From Delphinapterus leucas (Eukaryota > Chordata > Mammalia > Artiodactyla > Monodontidae), in the NCBI RefSeq assembly GCF_002288925.2, contig NW_022098023.1, positions 31,283,689 through 31,347,688 of the forward strand: a stretch of 64,000 bases of DNA. Direction: 5' to 3'. Positions 48,670-60,797 of the stretch are shown here, piece by piece. Below the pieces are notes generated by a model that worked only from the letters and a program-made list of their open reading frames with translations, did no database searches and had not been told where the DNA came from. The stretch's first letter is position 1; each line of letters opens with the position of its first letter. The translations under genes and the position numbers were made by a program.

Positions 48670-49010
48670 AATGAACATCTAACTTGTGACCAGTGAATGA
48701 GCAGGCAGGGGCCAGGTTATGTGGTGCCCTTTAGGCATTGTGAAGGAAGTTGGATTTTATTCTAGGTGCCAAGGAAAAGTATTGAACAGTTAAGAGTAAG
48801 AAACATAGTTTGACTCACACTATTGGATTCACGTGGGCCAAATACATAGCAAGGAGTTCATTTAGGAGGTTGTAGCAGTAATTCTGGCAAAAGAAGATGG
48901 TGGCTTGGGCAAAGACATGGAGATGGAAAGTTTTGGAAGAATTGGGATCTTTTTTGGAGTGAAAACTGGCAAGACATGCTAATGGATTGGCTGAGAGCGG
49001 GGAAACTGTG
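48670..49010 (-). mobile_element. L2 LINE interior fragment
   Basis: 'gcaggggccaggttatgtgg', 'aaggaagttggattttattc', 'ggttgtagcagtaattctgg' and 'gatggtggcttgggcaaaga' are in L2 reverse-complement order and well matched. Confidence 0.7.
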
Positions 49011-49106
49011 GAAGGACAGTTTATCTGGCTGTTCCTGAGTTATATTCTTTCATAATAGAGTGATAATCTAGTAAAAAATGAAGTAAAATAAATGAGCATC
49101 TAAACA

Positions 49107-49107
<1 letters not shown>

Positions 49108-49151
<44 letters not shown>
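49108..49151. repeat. (CA)22 microsatellite
   Basis: 44 bp of uninterrupted CA repeat, a likely length-polymorphic locus. Confidence 0.97.
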
Positions 49152-49152
<1 letters not shown>

Positions 49153-49470
49153 CAAAGGCAGAAGCCATAAAGGAAAAGGTTTATATGTTTGAATAAATTG
49201 ATTTACTTCCAGTTAGACTTGGCCAATGGAACAAATGCATTTTTTAAGTACCCAACCCCCCTGAAAGCAGATTAAATGGATTTTCTTTAAGGTATAAATC
49301 CATACATACATAAAAGAGAGAATGACAAGGACTTAAGAGTGTAAAAGAGACCGTAGAGGGAAGGGGAGGGTTCTGCAACAAAATAGCCAGGTCTCCAAGA
49401 GCTGGCCCCATCAGGCAGCAGGTTCTAACCACACACACGTGTTCAAGGCCTTTCTTAAATATAAAGTTTT
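49152..49470. other. Unassigned sequence
   Basis: No gene or named repeat was recognised. Confidence 0.4.
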
Positions 49471-50252
49471 AAAGCTTTTCTGAAATTTGAGGAAAGCATC
49501 TAATTTCATAATAAACAGAGACCCAAACATACAAAAAGGAGCTCAAAGGAAACAAAGATATGATAGGATTAAAAAAAAAATTAAAGGTCCTAAAATTATT
49601 ATCCTCAGAGTTTTAAGGCAAGATATTGCATCCGTGGAATAATTACAAGATACAAAAGAGGAATAATCAAAGAACAATTTTATTTTTATTGTAAAATAAA
49701 AATAAGGTTGCTAAAATTAAAAAGTCAACAGAAGTGTAAGGAGATAAAGTGGGTCCCAGAAAACATAATAAAAAGACAAATATACGAAATATTGGAGCAG
49801 AAAAATAAGGTAATTTAAAAAATGGTTTAGGAGATAAAATACCCAATAACTTGAGTTCAAGAAAGAGAATATATCTGGGGGGGGGGGAATAAGAGAGAAA
49901 GACATTATCAAAAATTATTTCAAGAAAATGTTTCCAAAATTTTAGAATATGAGTTTGCAAAATGAGTCTCAACAAAATAAATTTTAAAATACCCATTTTA
50001 ATGTGCATCTCCTTGAAATTTCATCCAGAGCACTAGAGATAAGTAAAATACTATAAATAAATTTTGAAAAAAGTTTCTGCGATCAGAATATCAGACAACA
50101 CTACAACCACATTTGAAGCTAGAAGATGATGAAACAATGCCTTCATATTTCTGAAAGAAACTTTTATTAAACCTAAAATACTGTTCTCAACCAAACTATC
50201 AGTCTATGTCAAACCAGCAATCAAGTATAACAGTATATTAAAACATTTATAG

Positions 50253-50425
50253 GGCTTCCCTGGTGGCGCAGCGGGGGACGCGGGTTCGTGCCCCGGTCCG
50301 GGAGGATCCCGCATGCCGCGGAGCGGCTGGGCCCGTGGGCTGTGGCCGCTGGACCTGTGCGTCCGGAGCCTGTGCTCTGCAACGGGAGAGGCCACAGCAG
50401 TGAGAGGCCCGCGTACCGCAAAAAA
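50253..50425 (+). mobile_element. CHR SINE, short form, with internal deletion
   Basis: Head 'ggcttccctggtggcgcagc' runs directly into 'gggggacgcgggttcgtgcc'. Relative to the other copies about 24 bp between the A box and B box is missing. The rest is well preserved. Target duplication: 'aaaacatttatag' (50240-50252) and 'aaaacatttacag' (50426-50438), one mismatch. Confidence 0.95.
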
Positions 50426-51067
50426 AAAACATTTACAGACATGCAAGCCCTAAAAAAAATTATCTCCCATGCACATCATTTTAAGAAGTTCCTGGACAAT
50501 GAGGACATAAACTAAAATAGAGGAAGAAACCAAATCTTCAAAACAAGGGACTCAGAACAGGAGAAAGGAGAAGTTCCAGGCTGACAGCTTTGTGTTAGCT
50601 CTGAAGAGAAACTAGTCCATATTGGAGCAGAAGGATGAAGAGCTCCAGCATGGACGCTTCCAAGGGCTGGGGGTAAAAATTGATAAAGCACCACATGATT
50701 TTGACCATATGGAACCTGGAAACCAAAAGGGTCTTATTGATCAGTTGGAGAGTGTGATATAATGATTGTGATACATATATAAACCTAGGCAAACAAAAAT
50801 AAAAACAAAGTTATTATTAACTCTAGGTAAAACAAAAATTGCACAAGATGGAAAATATAATTATAATATTTGGCTCAGCTCTGAACAACACTAACATAGT
50901 CATAGTAAGATAAATACTGATCATGAATTCAACAAAACTAATTGATAAGACTATGTATATTGAGACAATAGAAAAAAATATGAAATGAGGTAAGAGCTCT
51001 AAATCCTCATCTCACAAGAAAAGATACATAATAACTAAAACTGACAAGTTAAGAAACAGCACTATAT

Positions 51068-51273
51068 GGGCTTCCCTGGTGACGCAGTGGTTGAGAGTCC
51101 GCCTGCCGATGCAGGGGACACGGGTTCGTGCCCCGGTCCGGGAAGATCCCACATGCAGCGGAGCGGCTGGGCCTGTGAGCCATGGCCGCTGAGCCTGCGC
51201 GTCCGGAGCCTGTGCTCCGCAATGGGAGAGGCCACAGCGGTGAGAGGCCCGCGTACCGCAAAAAAAAAAGAAA
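51068..51273 (+). mobile_element. CHR SINE, short form
   Basis: Complete copy ending 'gaggcccgcgtaccgc' and an A-rich tail. Target duplication: 'aagaaacagcactata' (51051-51066) and 'aagaaacagcactgta' (51274-51289), one mismatch. Confidence 0.97.
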
Positions 51274-51479
51274 AAGAAACAGCACTGTAAAATACAAGAA
51301 ATCAAATGCCAAAAGAAATAGCCAGAAAGTTTGTGAAAGGGACCACAGGAATAGGAAATTTGGGGCTTGGGGAACTATTTTTCAATATCAGTCTTGTAAA
51401 GTTATTTGACTGTTTAAACTACTTATGTTTATTACTCAGAAAAAATAAAAACAATATTTCAAATAGAAATGATTTAACT

Positions 51480-51530
51480 TAGAAGGAAGGAAGGAAAGAA
51501 GGAGAGAAGGAAGAAAGAAAGAAAGGGAGG
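51480..51530. repeat. GGAA/GAAA-rich simple repeat
   Basis: Purine-only run of GGAA, GAAA and GAGA units immediately after the HAL1-like 3' end; it may have grown from its A-rich tail. Confidence 0.85.
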
Positions 51531-51589
51531 GTGATTCCATCCATGTATTTCATGGTATCAATCAGTTAAAAGAGATAATATGAATGGTC

Positions 51590-52090
51590 CGTTCTATAGA
51601 TGCTGAAAAAAAATTGATAAAATTCTGTACCCACTGCTGATATAAATAAAAGAAGTCTCATAACAAAATAGCTTCCAGAAACCCACAGCAACTGCTATGA
51701 TATTAAAATGACAGACAGATGAGAACAGTTGCCCTCAACACTAAAGTTCAGCATTGTACTCCCAATTATAGCCAATGCCACAAAGAAATTTTTCATGTTG
51801 TCATGAAAAATGGCCATAGTAAATTGTTAAATGGAAGAAAAAGCCTTAGTATGCTCCCATTTATGTGTGTGTGTGTGTGTGTGTACATAATATTAAGAAG
51901 AGATATGAAACAACATTTAACATAGGTTATGTCTGGGTAGAAGAATTGTAGGTGACTATTAGCTTTTATTTGCTGATATATGTATGCATTTTTTTCTACT
52001 ATCTCAGTGTTTTCTAAATTTTCTACTACATGCTACACATAAAAATTACATTTTACACATACAATTTTTATTAGTACCCCCCTCATTTTA
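51590..52090 (+). mobile_element. Old L1 LINE: ORF2 RT fragment joined to 3' end
   Basis: 'atagatgctgaaaaaaaatt' and 'acccacagcaactgctatga' belong to the L1 RT region, followed by 'cattgtactcccaattatag'. Soon after, 'aatgctcccatttatg'-like sequence, a (TG)9 run (51866-51884) and 'agcttttatttgctgatata' represent an old 3' end, so a large part of ORF2 is deleted between. Confidence 0.6.
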
Positions 52091-53524
52091 ATTATAAAAA
52101 CTTTCTTATTTTATTACTTTCTTGAAAAACATGTTCTTATAACCAATCTCCTTCTTCTCTCTTCTTTCCATGTTTGTTAATAAATAACTTAGGATTATTA
52201 CCAAAACATTGAATTAAAATATTTATTTTTACATCAGTTCTTTATATTGTTCTGCATTTTGGAGAAGGATTGATCCTGGGAGTAACTGTAGAATAAGAGA
52301 AATTTGTTTTCAGTGGCTCCCTATCCCCCCTTTATTTCTGCCTCTCCTACCTCCATTTCAGTTTTCCAGGGTTCTCTTGTACTCCCCACTATTTCCTCTC
52401 CCATCCTAACTAAGCAAGACCAATTCTACTAAAGCTATTATAATTTCATGTTTCATTAAGTTTGTTGTTGTTTACACTTAGTTTTTTAAGTCTCTCTCAT
52501 CCCATAGTTGATGCCTCCCAAGGTTCTGACCTGAGCCCTACGTAATCTAATATCAGTTGTTCTGAGACTCTGTGCCCATAACATCTCATGCATACCTTGG
52601 TTTTAGTAATGAGGAAGTTTTCTCAATGAAACTCCAGTAATATACCTAAGCTAAATGATTGATATTGTGCGTTCCTTTGTCAGATATAATGGCTGATGTC
52701 CAAAGCATGCTAAAATCTCCCAGCTTTCAGCTGTTCTCCAGTATAACCACGAACTTCTGTTCCTACCAGTTGGGTTGTATGTTTCCAAAAACTTGATAAC
52801 ATTTCTTCCAAACCAGTCGTCTTTGCTATTTTAATTACATAATTAAATTTTATGTTGGAACTAATGAAATACTCTATGAAAAGAGAGTTGTTTTGTGATA
52901 ACATATGTGAATACTTTTAAAAGACTGGATAAAGTTGAGTTGTTAAAAAATAATACTGTTGAATTAAGTATTAGCAAGATAACTCAAATACTCATTTACA
53001 AAACTAATACAACCCCAGGAGGATCTGTGCTCATTACTTTGCATGTTTGTCTAGTTTCTCATTCCACTTTAAAAAATACAAACATTAAACCACATACCTT
53101 GCATTATGTATATGGTTTATATAAGAAAAATCATGAAAAGAAAAGGCTTTGACATATCAAAAGATCAGTGAATGTACAATTTTATCTTCTAAATTAAAAT
53201 ATTAAAAGGCACTTTAAAATTCCCTCCTACAAGCACATTTTTATTTGGTTAATAAATCAATTTCTAGACCAAATTGCATTAGATAAAAGAGCTTCAACTG
53301 AATATAAAAAATCACTTATTTGTGTATCTGCCTCCCCTAGTGTAATAAATGTTTCCCTCTTAAAATTTTTCAATGGATCTTCCTCAAATGAATACTGTGA
53401 AATTTTTTATTTTTACATTCAAGTGTCCCATGAAATTTTTAAACTCCATAACCCAAATTGAAGCCCATAGGCCAACAGTTTTTGCTTGACTTCCTCCAAA
53501 AATAAAAAATTTAAAAAACAGCTA
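52091..53524. other. Unassigned AT-rich sequence
   Basis: No gene or named repeat was recognised. Confidence 0.4.
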
Positions 53525-53700
53525 TTTATCTGCCTCTCCTCATGTGGTTCTTCTACTTGGAATGCCCTCACCAACTTCAATATCCTATCCTACCCAAACC
53601 CTAATGGAGACAATCACCCAGAATGAACGATTCCTCCTCTTAGAACACTTCCTTGACTCCTTGCAACTGACATGATGGTTGGCTATTTTCATATTTTAGT
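53525..53700 (+). mobile_element. L2 LINE fragment
   Basis: 'ttctacttggaatgccctca', 'ccaaaccctaatggagacaa' and 'agaacacttccttgactcct' follow the L2 3' region in plus orientation. Confidence 0.55.
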
Positions 53701-54112
53701 ATTGAAGCGAAAGTCATGATAAGTCAGGACCTGTAGAAAATTTGGGGACTGGCTGATGACCCAAACACTGGACTGAGAGAACGGACTAGGCTCAGAGCTA
53801 AATACAGAAGTTCAGAGATGCCTGGCAGCATTATAAGTTAAATCATATTTCAGACAAGAGCCAGCCCAAGATGTCCAAAAATCCCAGAGCATAGCAAAGA
53901 CGTTCATAAACTAAGGAACACAATAATGAACCTGGATGGAAGGCTGCCGTCATCCCTTCGTTGCCTTGTGAGCTTACAGACCTCAGTAGGAACTCAGACC
54001 CTGTGCAGGCTACAGGACCATGTAAGAGGTGTGACCTCTCTCCTCCCAGCCTTCGCTGGGCAGGGTTACCGGCCCAACTTTGGTGCTTAGAGAGCAGTGC
54101 AAAAGCCAGATC
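53701..54112. other. Unassigned sequence
   Basis: No gene or named repeat was recognised. A 159-codon minus-strand open frame (53843-54322) starts inside the adjacent SINE and is not a gene. Confidence 0.4.
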
Positions 54113-54129
54113 AAAATAAGCTACACAGG

Positions 54130-54334
54130 GGCTTCCCTGGTGGCGCAGTGGTTGAGAGTCCGCCTGCCGATGCAGGGGACATGGGTCCGTGCCCCAGTCC
54201 GGGAAGATCCCACATGCTGCGGAGCGGCTGGGCCCGCGAGCCATGGCCGCTGAGCCTGCGTGTCCGGAGCCTGTGCTCCGCAACGGGAGAGGCCACGACA
54301 GTGAGAGGCCCGCGTACCGCAAAAAAAAAAAAAA
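54130..54334 (+). mobile_element. CHR SINE, short form
   Basis: Complete copy with a long A tail (18 or more). The target duplication is 'aaaataagctacacagg' (54113-54129) and nearly the same, with one added T, at 54335-54352. Confidence 0.97.
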
Positions 54335-54352
54335 AAAATTAAGCTACACAGG

Positions 54353-55374
54353 CCTGTGCGCCGGCAGACAGCCAGGACTTGAAGGTAACATGGACACATA
54401 GTGGGATCCCAAGGGAACACTGGATTTCAGGTCTGGAGCCCAACAGAAATAACGATTATTATAAGAGCTCAAACAACCAACCAGATCACCAGGTCCCATG
54501 TGTGGAGTAGTGACTAAAGCATAAACCAGAAAGAATGGGGAACTAAAAAAGAGGCACTGAAGCTATAGATACTACTCTCTGTATTGGAAAACGCACAGGA
54601 AATGGCTGGAACATACCTTGCATGGAAGGTATCTGTCCTGCCACATTTTATGACCTTGGAAGAGATGTAGATGAGGAAAATAGCATTGCCTCACAGTTAA
54701 AAACACTTTAACCTAGAAATGGCTGATGTTATTTTGTAGCATAGCTAACCCAGAGATTAATGGGCCAGTCTTCTAAAGTGTATTTTAAAATACAGAAGGT
54801 TTTAGAACCTTTGAACAGGTTTTGGTGGTAAGAAGTTGGGTAGAGGGACGCATAATTCTACTGAGCTGAGCACCTTTCAAGAAGTTTCTTGATTCACCAA
54901 AATAACTTTTAAAAATTTGTCAGTTACCAAACCAGCAGGTTTTAGAACCATGTGTCTGGATTCCTAGAGAATGTCGTTTCCTGTGACTTGATAAAAACCT
55001 AAATCAACCACTTTCAGGTTCTTTAGCTATTAGTTAAGAATGGGAAGGCAGTCTTTCTAAACTTATTGCACTAATTTTGAGTTTTTTCATTCTCAATTTT
55101 AGAATTTTGTCACCCCAAGTAATTTAGTAAAGGATATACTTTAGCACAATTCTTACATATGCAGCAAAAACCTACCTTCTTCCACAAAATACTATCTGGT
55201 TTGAGGCATGTTTTTAAGACCTACAGATCAATTTCACTTATTTAATCAAAGAATTGGAAAAAATATATCAACACTACAGCTTGGTCCTTATCTTTTTATC
55301 TTGGTTTTATTATATCTGTTGCTTAGTGTTAGTTGCCTCAAATCTTTTTAAACATAGGTGGGTGGCAAATAATA
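54353..55374. other. Unassigned sequence
   Basis: No gene or named repeat was recognised. Confidence 0.4.
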
Positions 55375-55600
55375 ATGTAGTTAATAATTATTGAGCATTT
55401 ATGTGCAAGAATTTATGCTGGGCACTTTACATTATTAAATCTAATCTATACAAAATTTCATCAAATATGCACTCGTATATCTGCCATTTTGCAAATGAAG
55501 GAACGAAGGTCCATGTAGGTTAAGTAACTTGCCCAGGATCGCACAGGTAGTAAGAGGTAGAGCTGGGATTTTTAACGCAGGTCTCAAATTTTTAACTTGT
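55375..55600 (-). mobile_element. MIR SINE
   Basis: The best MIR copy in the window, in reverse: 'attattgagcatttatgtgc', 'tgctgggcactttacattat', 'ccattttgcaaatgaaggaa', 'ggttaagtaacttgcccagg', 'cgcacaggtagtaagaggta', 'gagctgggatttttaacgca'. Confidence 0.8.
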
Positions 55601-55611
55601 ACATTTAACCA

Positions 55612-55642
55612 CCGCAGTGCATGTGCATGTGCGTGTGCGTGT
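55612..55642. repeat. (TG)n-like imperfect repeat
   Basis: GTGCATGTGCGTGT units, about 30 bp. Confidence 0.7.
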
Positions 55643-55694
55643 TCAAGATACTAAAATGTTCTCTCTTTCCTTCATTTTTTTATGTAAACTTTAT

Positions 55695-55830
55695 TTTCTC
55701 TCACAGAAGTTTACTGAGTATTTTGTGCACTAGCCAATATACAGGGTATTCAATAGGAGTCAGAAAAGGTTAAAAATCAATCTCAGTGCTCAGAAGCTTA
55801 TAGTAGATATTAAATATTTTCCAATTAAAA
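55695..55830 (-). mobile_element. Possible L2 LINE 3'-end fragment
   Basis: 'gtttactgagtattttgtgc' and 'ctcagtgctcagaagcttat' weakly resemble the reversed L2 3' end. Confidence 0.35.
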
Positions 55831-57092
55831 TGACAGCTTTTTAGTTGGAAAAAATAAAGAGGACTGAATGTTTGGCCCTCAGAGTTAGCCTAGGAGATTC
55901 AGATATCACAGGAAGGAAATTAAGTGGCTCTCACTGCAGTTCACAGAGAATAACTTGAACATTGTAAAGAGCAGAATCCAGGATCTATTGAATACAAGTG
56001 GGGTTTGTGTCATTATCCTTGGCTGTGGAACATATTTTTAATATGTTTGTGTGTGTGATAAGATTGTAAGTTCCTTGAGTGTTGAGCCTCTTTTTATACT
56101 TCCACACTGCCACAAAGCCTGGTGTGCTGTGTGTCACTCAAGATTGTATTTAATTAAATTGAGATAGGACCTCTTATCAGTATTTAGTGCATTTTCATGA
56201 AATACTTGGGAAATTTTTCATCTTTCTTTCTTCCACAGCACTTAGGCCACTGCAAAGATAACAAAGCTAGAGTTTGCCCACAATTCTCCTTCCCAAGGCA
56301 AAATTAAACTCTGCCCCTTCTCTCTTTCTTAAGGAAGTGATTCATACACTTTTTTTTATATGACCCTTTCCCTGGATTATAACGGGCCTTTTCCATTACA
56401 TTGAGAATTATGAATCCAAAAGATTTTCTGACAACCCATTTTGATAAGAAAGTAGACGTTTGAAAGATTACTATTTGAATTTAGGGACTCTGCCTTTCAA
56501 CAAAATGATATATAATCTCCTTACTGTTATAATATCACTACCAAAAATATTAACATTAGAAAACTTCTCAGACAAAATATGCATCATTTTTTAAAATATA
56601 CATTCAATTTTGTAGTGCTTTATTTTTCTTTCTTTGCTAATTACACATGATTGGTGATAGACTGGCCACCAAGAGTTCAAATCCTTGAAGCACCATATTA
56701 CAGCACTCTGAATGATCTGTTTGCAAGATTATGTTACAAGGTTTTAGAGCCAATTCTCTCTTGAGATTTCAACGATATACTTTGGACAGATTTTACAGCA
56801 AAGAGACAATCTCTTTAATGTATTTGATTCTACTAACCGAAACTTGTAGGATCACATTATTACTGTGAAAAATATATATATATACTATATTGAAATATAT
56901 ACATATGTTTTTCAATGTGTCATACCTCTTGACCTAACCAATGAGGGTCTTGAATTTGAACATTCATAATGTCAAAAGAGAATTAACTTCTTTGAACTTA
57001 GCTAATAGCTGCATTTATTTCTTTTTCTTTTTCTTTATAAATTCTTTATCCTGTGTCTTTGTTCATTGAGCTTAAGGTAAAAAAAAATCCGA
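55831..57092. other. Unassigned AT-rich sequence
   Basis: No gene or named repeat was recognised. A TA-rich microsatellite-like patch lies at 56868-56905. Confidence 0.4.
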
Positions 57093-57421
57093 TTTGGGGG
57101 TTTGGGGATGGCGAAAGTGGGTGAAAGGTCAAAGGTACAAACTTCCAGTTATGAGATAAATAAATTCTGGGGGCATAATTTACAGCACGGTGACTATAGT
57201 TAAGGATACTATACTGTATATTGGAAAGTGGCTAAGAGAGACAATCTTGAAAGTTCTCATCACAAGAAAAAAGTGTAACTATATGAAGTAATGAATGTTA
57301 ACTAAACTTATTGGGGTAATCATTTTGTAATATATACATATATCAAATCATTATGCTGTATACCTTAGACTAATTTAATGTTATATGTCAATTATATCTC
57401 AATAAAATTGTAAAAAAAAAG
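57093..57421 (+). mobile_element. Older L1 LINE 3' end
   Basis: 'gggggcataatttacagcac', 'gtgactatagttaaggatac', 'atcaaatcattatgctgtat' and 'tatatctcaataaaattg' with an A tail form an L1M-type 3' UTR, the same type as the 16.5-kb copy in opposite orientation. Confidence 0.85.
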
Positions 57422-60249
57422 AATGTCTAATTCAATGCGGAGTCAAGATCTGTAAATACCTCCGACAAACATACTTATAATTCACTTAATCTCTTGGAGG
57501 ACAACAGAGCCGCATAGCAGGAATTATATTTTCTACTTTTCACCATAGGCTCAGATGGCAAAGTGATTGACTTTGAATTAAGAGATCCTTATAAGATAAG
57601 AAAAGAAAAGTTAAATAAGCATATGCCCTAGTGGTTTGAAAAGTAAACAGGCTGTCACTTGATTTGAGGATGCATGGAAACCTCTTTCTAGCATTTCCTG
57701 CATGACCTGTCCTGAGGAATGAGGACCATTGTACTTCCCTGTCCCATACTGTGTGCTGTGTATGATATATAAGGTTTGCAAAGAACAAAAGTTCATTAGT
57801 TCGTTATATTATTATTGGCAAAGAGGCAGATGCAAAATGTTTAGAAACTCTTGAAGACTGGCTTTAGATTCTTAACTGTTCTGGGTTTTGTTCTAACGCA
57901 CAGGGTTAAATGAATGACCAAGGTGCTGTGTTGTACTTTGTTTTGTTGTCTGTAATCCTGTGCATGGTGAGCCTGCTGTCTCCCCAAAAAAACAAAGTAT
58001 AGCTTAAAATACCACTTACCACAGACTCTTTCACTCGCATTCTAGAATCAACACTTTATATTTTCCTTGTTAGAAAATTAGCAATGCAGGTCCTATCCCT
58101 TGGATCGGTGGATGAAGGGAAGAGAGCATGTGTATAGATTACTCAGTTTCCTGTGGGAGAATGCAAACACAAAGAGAAGTGAAGAATAGAGAAGGAAAAT
58201 ACCAGAGCAGCCAGAAATAAATGGGCCACTCAAGAGTGGTTGCCTGGAACGTGGGGAATGAAAGCCTGTGGTAATTGTTTGAAACTGAATAAGTCAATTG
58301 TTTGATACCATTTTAAAATATTTGAAAGTTCATAACCTCTAAGTCAAGTCAATGTTTTTATAACCAAGATAACCAGAGTAGTGCAAAGCCAACACTCTTT
58401 TCTAAAAACATTTAAAATATAATTATTATAGTTAGTTTATAAAATATGCTGTGTAAAGCATCCATTGTCAATTTTTTAATGTATTCTAAAATAGGAAGTG
58501 GCCTCTAATGGGGAATGAAAACAGGTGAGACCTTCTTTCTTGACAACTATATTCTTAGGTTGTATCATGGTTGGCTACCATTATATAAACTTGAAGATCT
58601 GGGTAATGAAATAGATCATAACCAAGAATAGGAAGAAAAGAAAGAGAGAAAATGATCTCTTCAGTATGACTATTTAATTCAGATGTCCTATGAACAAACC
58701 TGTATCTTGTGTCATCTCATATAAGACACTACCTATGAGATAACTAAAAGCCTGATCTACCACATTTGGAAGCCATTAATTTCTGGGAACAGAGTTCACA
58801 TTTGACAGCTCTTTCCCACTACTGAAATATTAAAATCCCTACAGTCTGGAGGAAAGACTCATCCTTTTACAACCACCATGGCCCTTCATCCTTAGTGTAA
58901 GCTTCAAATGCAGCTAAGCGTGTCCTCGCGTTCTGAGACCAGAGTTTCAGTCTCTAGAATTGTTTCAATTCTGTTCAGTTCTGCTATAAATGATAGAGAG
59001 AGAACCAAGGCCTTTCTCTCTGTCCACGTGAGGGTCAGGAAAGTTACATGGGCAGGTCAAAGGAAGTTAATCCTTAATCATACATGGTTAGCAAAGCTTT
59101 GTGTGTTTGCACAGGTCCAAGAACATGTTTGCTGAGTCAGAGCCAGTCAACATAATTTTTTAGGTAATTTTTTTCTTTACTCAGTACACTTGGGTAGAAA
59201 GAAGGTCTTACAACTCAGAGCCCACATGACTGACTGGACCTCTCAAAAACCTCGGTCTACATGTCACCTTCCCCCAAAGCCTAGTAAGTCTCAGACATAA
59301 ACATTCCAGTTGTCTGAAAGAGTTACTTTTCATTTCACACCATATTTGTTTATAAAGAACTTCACCTGACAACATTTTCTGATGCAGTAAAATCTGCTGG
59401 TTGTCTTAATTATGAATTTATTACACTGGCTTAATTTGACAAACTGTATTTACTGTATTCATTCCACTCTGAGTAAATTTGCTGTCAGTCTATGCCCCTC
59501 AGGAATTTACCGTCTAGCTAGTGTAGATGACCACTAGGGAAACAACTTTATAGAATATTTACACAGCAAAATATAACCAAGGACCAAAAAATATAGGGCA
59601 GCTATGTCAAGGTCAAGGGAAGTTCACTTTCTAAATATAACAATAAAGGATAAATGGGAAGATAACTCGATGGTCATTTTCTGTCATCAGCATATGCCCA
59701 GTGATTTATTTTAGACTGGCTCTGACTTTGTAAAAAGCCCAACAGTCAAAGGGCTGGAGAGATTCCTGAAGTTGGCAATAGCAGTAATAAACTTTAAAGA
59801 AGTTGCTAGCAAGATGCTACAGAGACCAAAGTAGCCCAAATATCCCAAACATGCAGCAATGGTGGTGTAGTCATCCACCCAACCACAAATTCCTGAAGTT
59901 CCTCCAGATGCCACACAGAAACCTGGGTTTCTGAATCATCCAAGTAATAGCCAGCCTCATACACAAAATAAGATCTTCAGCGTGTTTTCATATCTGAAAA
60001 TTGCTTAAGATTTAGAGAAAAATGGAAGTCATTCAATTTACTCCTCAAAACTACAGAGAATTCACCACAAATGGTAGGGTGAGATTTCTAAAAATCTAAA
60101 TAATTTTAGTGGGAAGGATTTTGTGGTTGACAGACTTTCAAGCTCAAGGGGAAATGCATTGAGAAGAATGATTTTATAATCACTTATAAGAAAACCAAGA
60201 AGAGTTCTTACAGGTATTTTTATATTTACTAACAAAGTGTTTTTAAAAT
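57422..60249. other. Unassigned sequence
   Basis: No gene or named repeat could be supported. A 67-codon hydrophobic minus-strand frame at 59711-59914 is noted but unassigned. Confidence 0.35.
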
Positions 60250-60425
60250 GATAGCTGTCATTTCAATGTTCTCCATGTGCCAGGCACTTTGCATACATTT
60301 TCTTGGTTTTTACAATGACACCAAGCAACACCGCTATTGTCTGGATGAAGTTTTAAAACTTGCCCAAAGTCATACATATAGTAAATAATAAAACTAGAGT
60401 TGTATCACTTCAAAGCCCATTCTAC
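60250..60425 (-). mobile_element. MIR SINE
   Basis: 'ccatgtgccaggcactttgc', 'taaaacttgcccaaagtcat' and 'aaaactagagttgtatcact' are in reverse-complement MIR order. Confidence 0.6.
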
Positions 60426-60604
60426 AGGAGAGATGATGGGAGCACGGCAAGATTTCATATAATATACTTCCCATAATATCTCCATGCTCTTCCGGAGTTT
60501 CTTCCTTAAGCTTTTCAGAAACAACGTCCATGTCGTCTCCATGTCTTCTTTTGAACGTCTTTCTGCATCCAGTCCTTCAAGCTTTGCTTCTTCTGAGGCT
60601 CCAC

Positions 60605-60797
60605 CTATGTGCTGTTCAAAGTAGAGTCTTCAGGGACTGAATATTGATAAAGATGTTTTAAAATTGGCAACTGCCTCGTATATCGTTCAGTGGGAATGGC
60701 TGGGTGATACTGCAGCTCTCTGCCCCTGTAACCTGAGTGCTGGGTCGGCCCTCTACTTGGCAGTCGAGTTTCTCTGCCATAATTAATGTCCTGTGTC
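60605..60797 (-). other. Candidate exon, unassigned
   Basis: On the minus strand a pyrimidine-rich tract ending 'cttctcctacccacag|g' makes a strong splice-acceptor-like site at about 60797/60798. The frame that follows stays open for about 63 codons to a stop (TAG) at 60605-60607. The residues are polar, rich in Arg, Tyr, Pro and Gln, unlike nearby AT-driven frames. No protein family was recognised. There is no evidence of transcription, and a chance frame or old pseudogene exon is as likely as a real terminal exon. Confidence 0.2.

Larger units (their letters stand above)
49480..51465 (+). mobile_element. HAL1-like (half-L1) LINE
   Basis: HAL1 elements carry an L1-like ORF1 but no ORF2. At 50070-50190 the sequence resembles the end of such an ORF1 ('agaatatcagacaacactac', 'tcatatttctgaaagaaac'). 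The 3' UTR-like part follows: 'atctcccatgcacatcattt', 'caggctgacagctttgtgtt', 'gagctctaaatcctcatctc', ending 'ctgtttaaactacttatgtt' and an A-rich end. Two CHR SINEs interrupt it. A G-run lies at 49876-49887. ORF frames are not intact. Confidence 0.6.

Noticed and set aside
51480..51530. Regular GGAA spacing resembling a CRISPR or ETS-site array
   Set aside because: It is a short simple repeat with no spacers and no adjacent genes.
54097..54342. Open frames repeated near every CHR SINE, giving similar Arg/Ser/Pro-rich peptides in several frames
   Set aside because: They are translations of the GC-rich SINE body, recur wherever the SINE occurs, and are not genes.
59711..59914. 67-codon hydrophobic minus-strand frame beginning MASGGTSG
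   Set aside because: No family was recognised, no splice or promoter context was found, and a frame of this length is expected by chance in 64 kb.
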